This document shows, piece by piece, positions 63,001-64,000 of a stretch of DNA of 64,000 nucleotides (the first letter of the stretch is position 1; every line of letters begins with the position of its first letter). The notes below the pieces were generated by a model. It saw nothing but the letters and a program-made list of their open reading frames with translations. It did not search any database and was not told where the DNA came from. The translations under genes and the position numbers were made by a program. The stretch is from Streptomyces sp. AC550_RSS872. Lineage in GTDB: Bacteria; Actinomycetota; Actinomycetes; Streptomycetales; Streptomycetaceae. Location of the stretch: contig NZ_JAGMUL010000114.1 of NCBI RefSeq assembly GCF_019049285.1, positions 94,134 through 158,133 of the forward strand, given 5' to 3'.

Positions 63001-63900
63001 TCAGCTCCTTGCCAGCAGGCCGCGACTGCGCAGCACCGACCGCTCCAGCGGGCTGAAGATCAACAGGTCGATCGCGATACCGACGACGAGGATCAGGAAG
63101 ATGGCGAGGAACACCTGGGACATGCTGCTGTTGGTGCGGCCGTGCTCCAGCAGCTGGCCAAGCCCGACGCCGAGATCGGGCGACGTGGCGATGATCTCGG
63201 CGGCCATCAGCGAGCGCCAGGAGAAGGCCCAGCCCTGCTTCAGACCCGCCAGATAGCCGGGCAGCGCGGCCGGCATCACGATGTGCCAGGTGCCCTTCAG
63301 ACCTGTCGCGCCCAGCGTGCGGCCCGCCCGCAGGAACAGCGGCGGCACCTGGTCGACGCCCGACACCAGACCGTTGGCGATGGAGGGCACCGCGCCGAGC
63401 AGGATCACGGCGTACATCATCGAGTCGTTCAGACCCAGCCAGATCACGGCCGGCGGCACCCACGCCACCGACGGCAGCGACTGAAGACCGGACAGGATCG
63501 GCCCGATCGCCGCCCGTACGAACCTGACGCGCGCCACCAGCAGACCCAGCGGCGTACCGATCGCCAGTGCCAGCAGGAAGCCCATCAGACCGCGCGAGAC
63601 GGACGTCCAGATGTAGTCGAAGAGCGTGCCCTGGAGCCAGGACTCGCGTACCTCGCCCCACACGTCGGACGGTGAGGGCAGCTTGTACTCGGGCGCGACC
63701 TCGGCCCACACCAGGACCTGCCAGACCGCCAGCACCAGCGCGACGGCGACGACCGGCGGCAGCACCTTCTGGGTCAGGGTCTTCCGGAACGGCGTATGGC
63801 CCGTCTGGACCGTGTCCAGGGCGTCCAGACCCGCTTCGAGCCCGGCGAGATCGTTGCCGTCCTTGCCGTCCTTGGCGGCGGTCGTCTCAGTGCTGGCCAT
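63001..63900 (-). CDS. Sulfonate/nitrate/taurine-type ABC transporter permease (SsuC-like)
   Basis: 299 residues from the ATG at 63900. Cytosolic N-terminus (TTAAKDGKDGNDLAG) then six transmembrane segments (VLPPVVAVALVLAVWQVLVW first) and the docking loop LRAGRTLGATGLKGTWHIVMPAALPGYLAGLKQG. The start overlaps the end of the ATPase gene by 14 bases. With the ATPase and the chelatase it forms an operon linked to sulfur uptake and siroheme supply. Confidence 0.92.
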   Translation of the reverse strand: MASTETTAAKDGKDGNDLAGLEAGLDALDTVQTGHTPFRKTLTQKVLPPVVAVALVLAVWQVLVWAEVAPEYKLPSPSDVWGEVRESWLQGTLFDYIWTSVSRGLMGFLLALAIGTPLGLLVARVRFVRAAIGPILSGLQSLPSVAWVPPAVIWLGLNDSMMYAVILLGAVPSIANGLVSGVDQVPPLFLRAGRTLGATGLKGTWHIVMPAALPGYLAGLKQGWAFSWRSLMAAEIIATSPDLGVGLGQLLEHGRTNSSMSQVFLAIFLILVVGIAIDLLIFSPLERSVLRSRGLLARS

Positions 63901-64000
63901 GACGGCGGATCTCCCCACGCAGTTCTTCGGTGATCTCCCGCGACAGTTCCGCCACCTCGGCGTCCTCGATACGGCGCGGCTGCGGGATGCCGACCGTCCA
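63887..64000 (-). CDS. ABC transporter ATP-binding protein, C-terminal 37 residues only
   Basis: Partial: the frame enters from the right edge and ends at 63887 with EIRRHGQH. The visible tail WTVGIPQPRRIEDAEVAEL is typical of the C-termini of SsuB/TauB-like ATPases. The catalytic motifs are outside the window. The stop lies inside the start of the permease gene. Confidence 0.8.
   Translation of the reverse strand, partial: WTVGIPQPRRIEDAEVAELSREITEELRGEIRRHGQH

Overview
The window is very GC-rich, uses GTG and TTG starts often, and carries families typical of high-GC filamentous actinomycetes: a conservon sensor kinase, gamma-butyrolactone genes, geosmin synthase, a Streptomyces subtilisin inhibitor, an AA10 chitin oxidase, an SAV2148-type HEPN protein and the DUF6230/DUF6114 pair. 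It also holds two intergenic repeats I recognise from Streptomyces. I read it as a chromosomal segment of a Streptomyces species. I found no tRNA, rRNA, CRISPR array, prophage or intact insertion sequence.

Layout. 1-9.3 kb: end of a conservon histidine kinase, a sugar-type binding lipoprotein, a methyltransferase remnant, DUF6114/DUF6230, a secreted protein of unknown function, a possibly wall-anchored AA10 LPMO and a secreted subtilase with a P domain. 9.3-13.1 kb: a butyrolactone locus (ScbR-like receptor, AfsA/ScbA-like synthase, CprB-like receptor, two receptor-site-like palindromes), then a DUF89/ARMT1 protein. 13.1-16.9 kb: a P450 coupled to an alpha/beta hydrolase, then the wreck of a nitrate/sulfonate/taurine-type ABC operon (frameshifted binding protein, permease fused to ATPase by deletion) and a dispersed repeat. 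16.9-28.3 kb: an exonuclease/phosphatase-fold protein, geoA, a multicopper oxidase, a glutamine amidotransferase paired with a LysR regulator, a PDZ membrane protein, a LysE exporter with internal deletions, an M24 peptidase and an APH-fold protein lacking catalytic aspartates. 28.3-39 kb: treZ, treY and glgX (trehalose and glycogen metabolism) on one strand, separated by an FHA protein, two M14-like carboxypeptidase paralogues and an SSI-type inhibitor whose start overlaps the stop of one of them. 39-47.8 kb: a secreted copper amine oxidase with its small partner, an SAV2148 HEPN protein, a DEDDh exonuclease, a YbaK-type deacylase overlapping an EamA exporter with a divergent LysR gene, an AlkD-like protein and an intact APH kinase. 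47.9-51.1 kb: a sugar ABC operon (two permeases plus binding lipoprotein, no ATPase). 51.1-53.5 kb: a macrolide-resistance pair, erm then an OleD/Mgt-type macrolide glycosyltransferase. 53.5-64 kb: a large HTH-STAND-NTPase-WD40 protein divergent from an acyltransferase, an MMPL transporter, DUF1697 and NTF2-like proteins, and the end of a sulfonate-type ABC operon coupled to a sirohydrochlorin chelatase.

The most interesting element is upstream of erm. An apparently leaderless 37-codon ORF carries an Arg-Met-Arg (+X+) macrolide-arrest motif. It is followed by two mutually exclusive RNA pairings. One buries the erm Shine-Dalgarno; the other begins just beyond the edge of a ribosome stalled at the Arg-Met-Arg codons. 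This looks like a drug-inducible attenuator. The next gene, mgt, has its own palindromic operator just upstream of its start, so the two resistance genes may respond to different signals.
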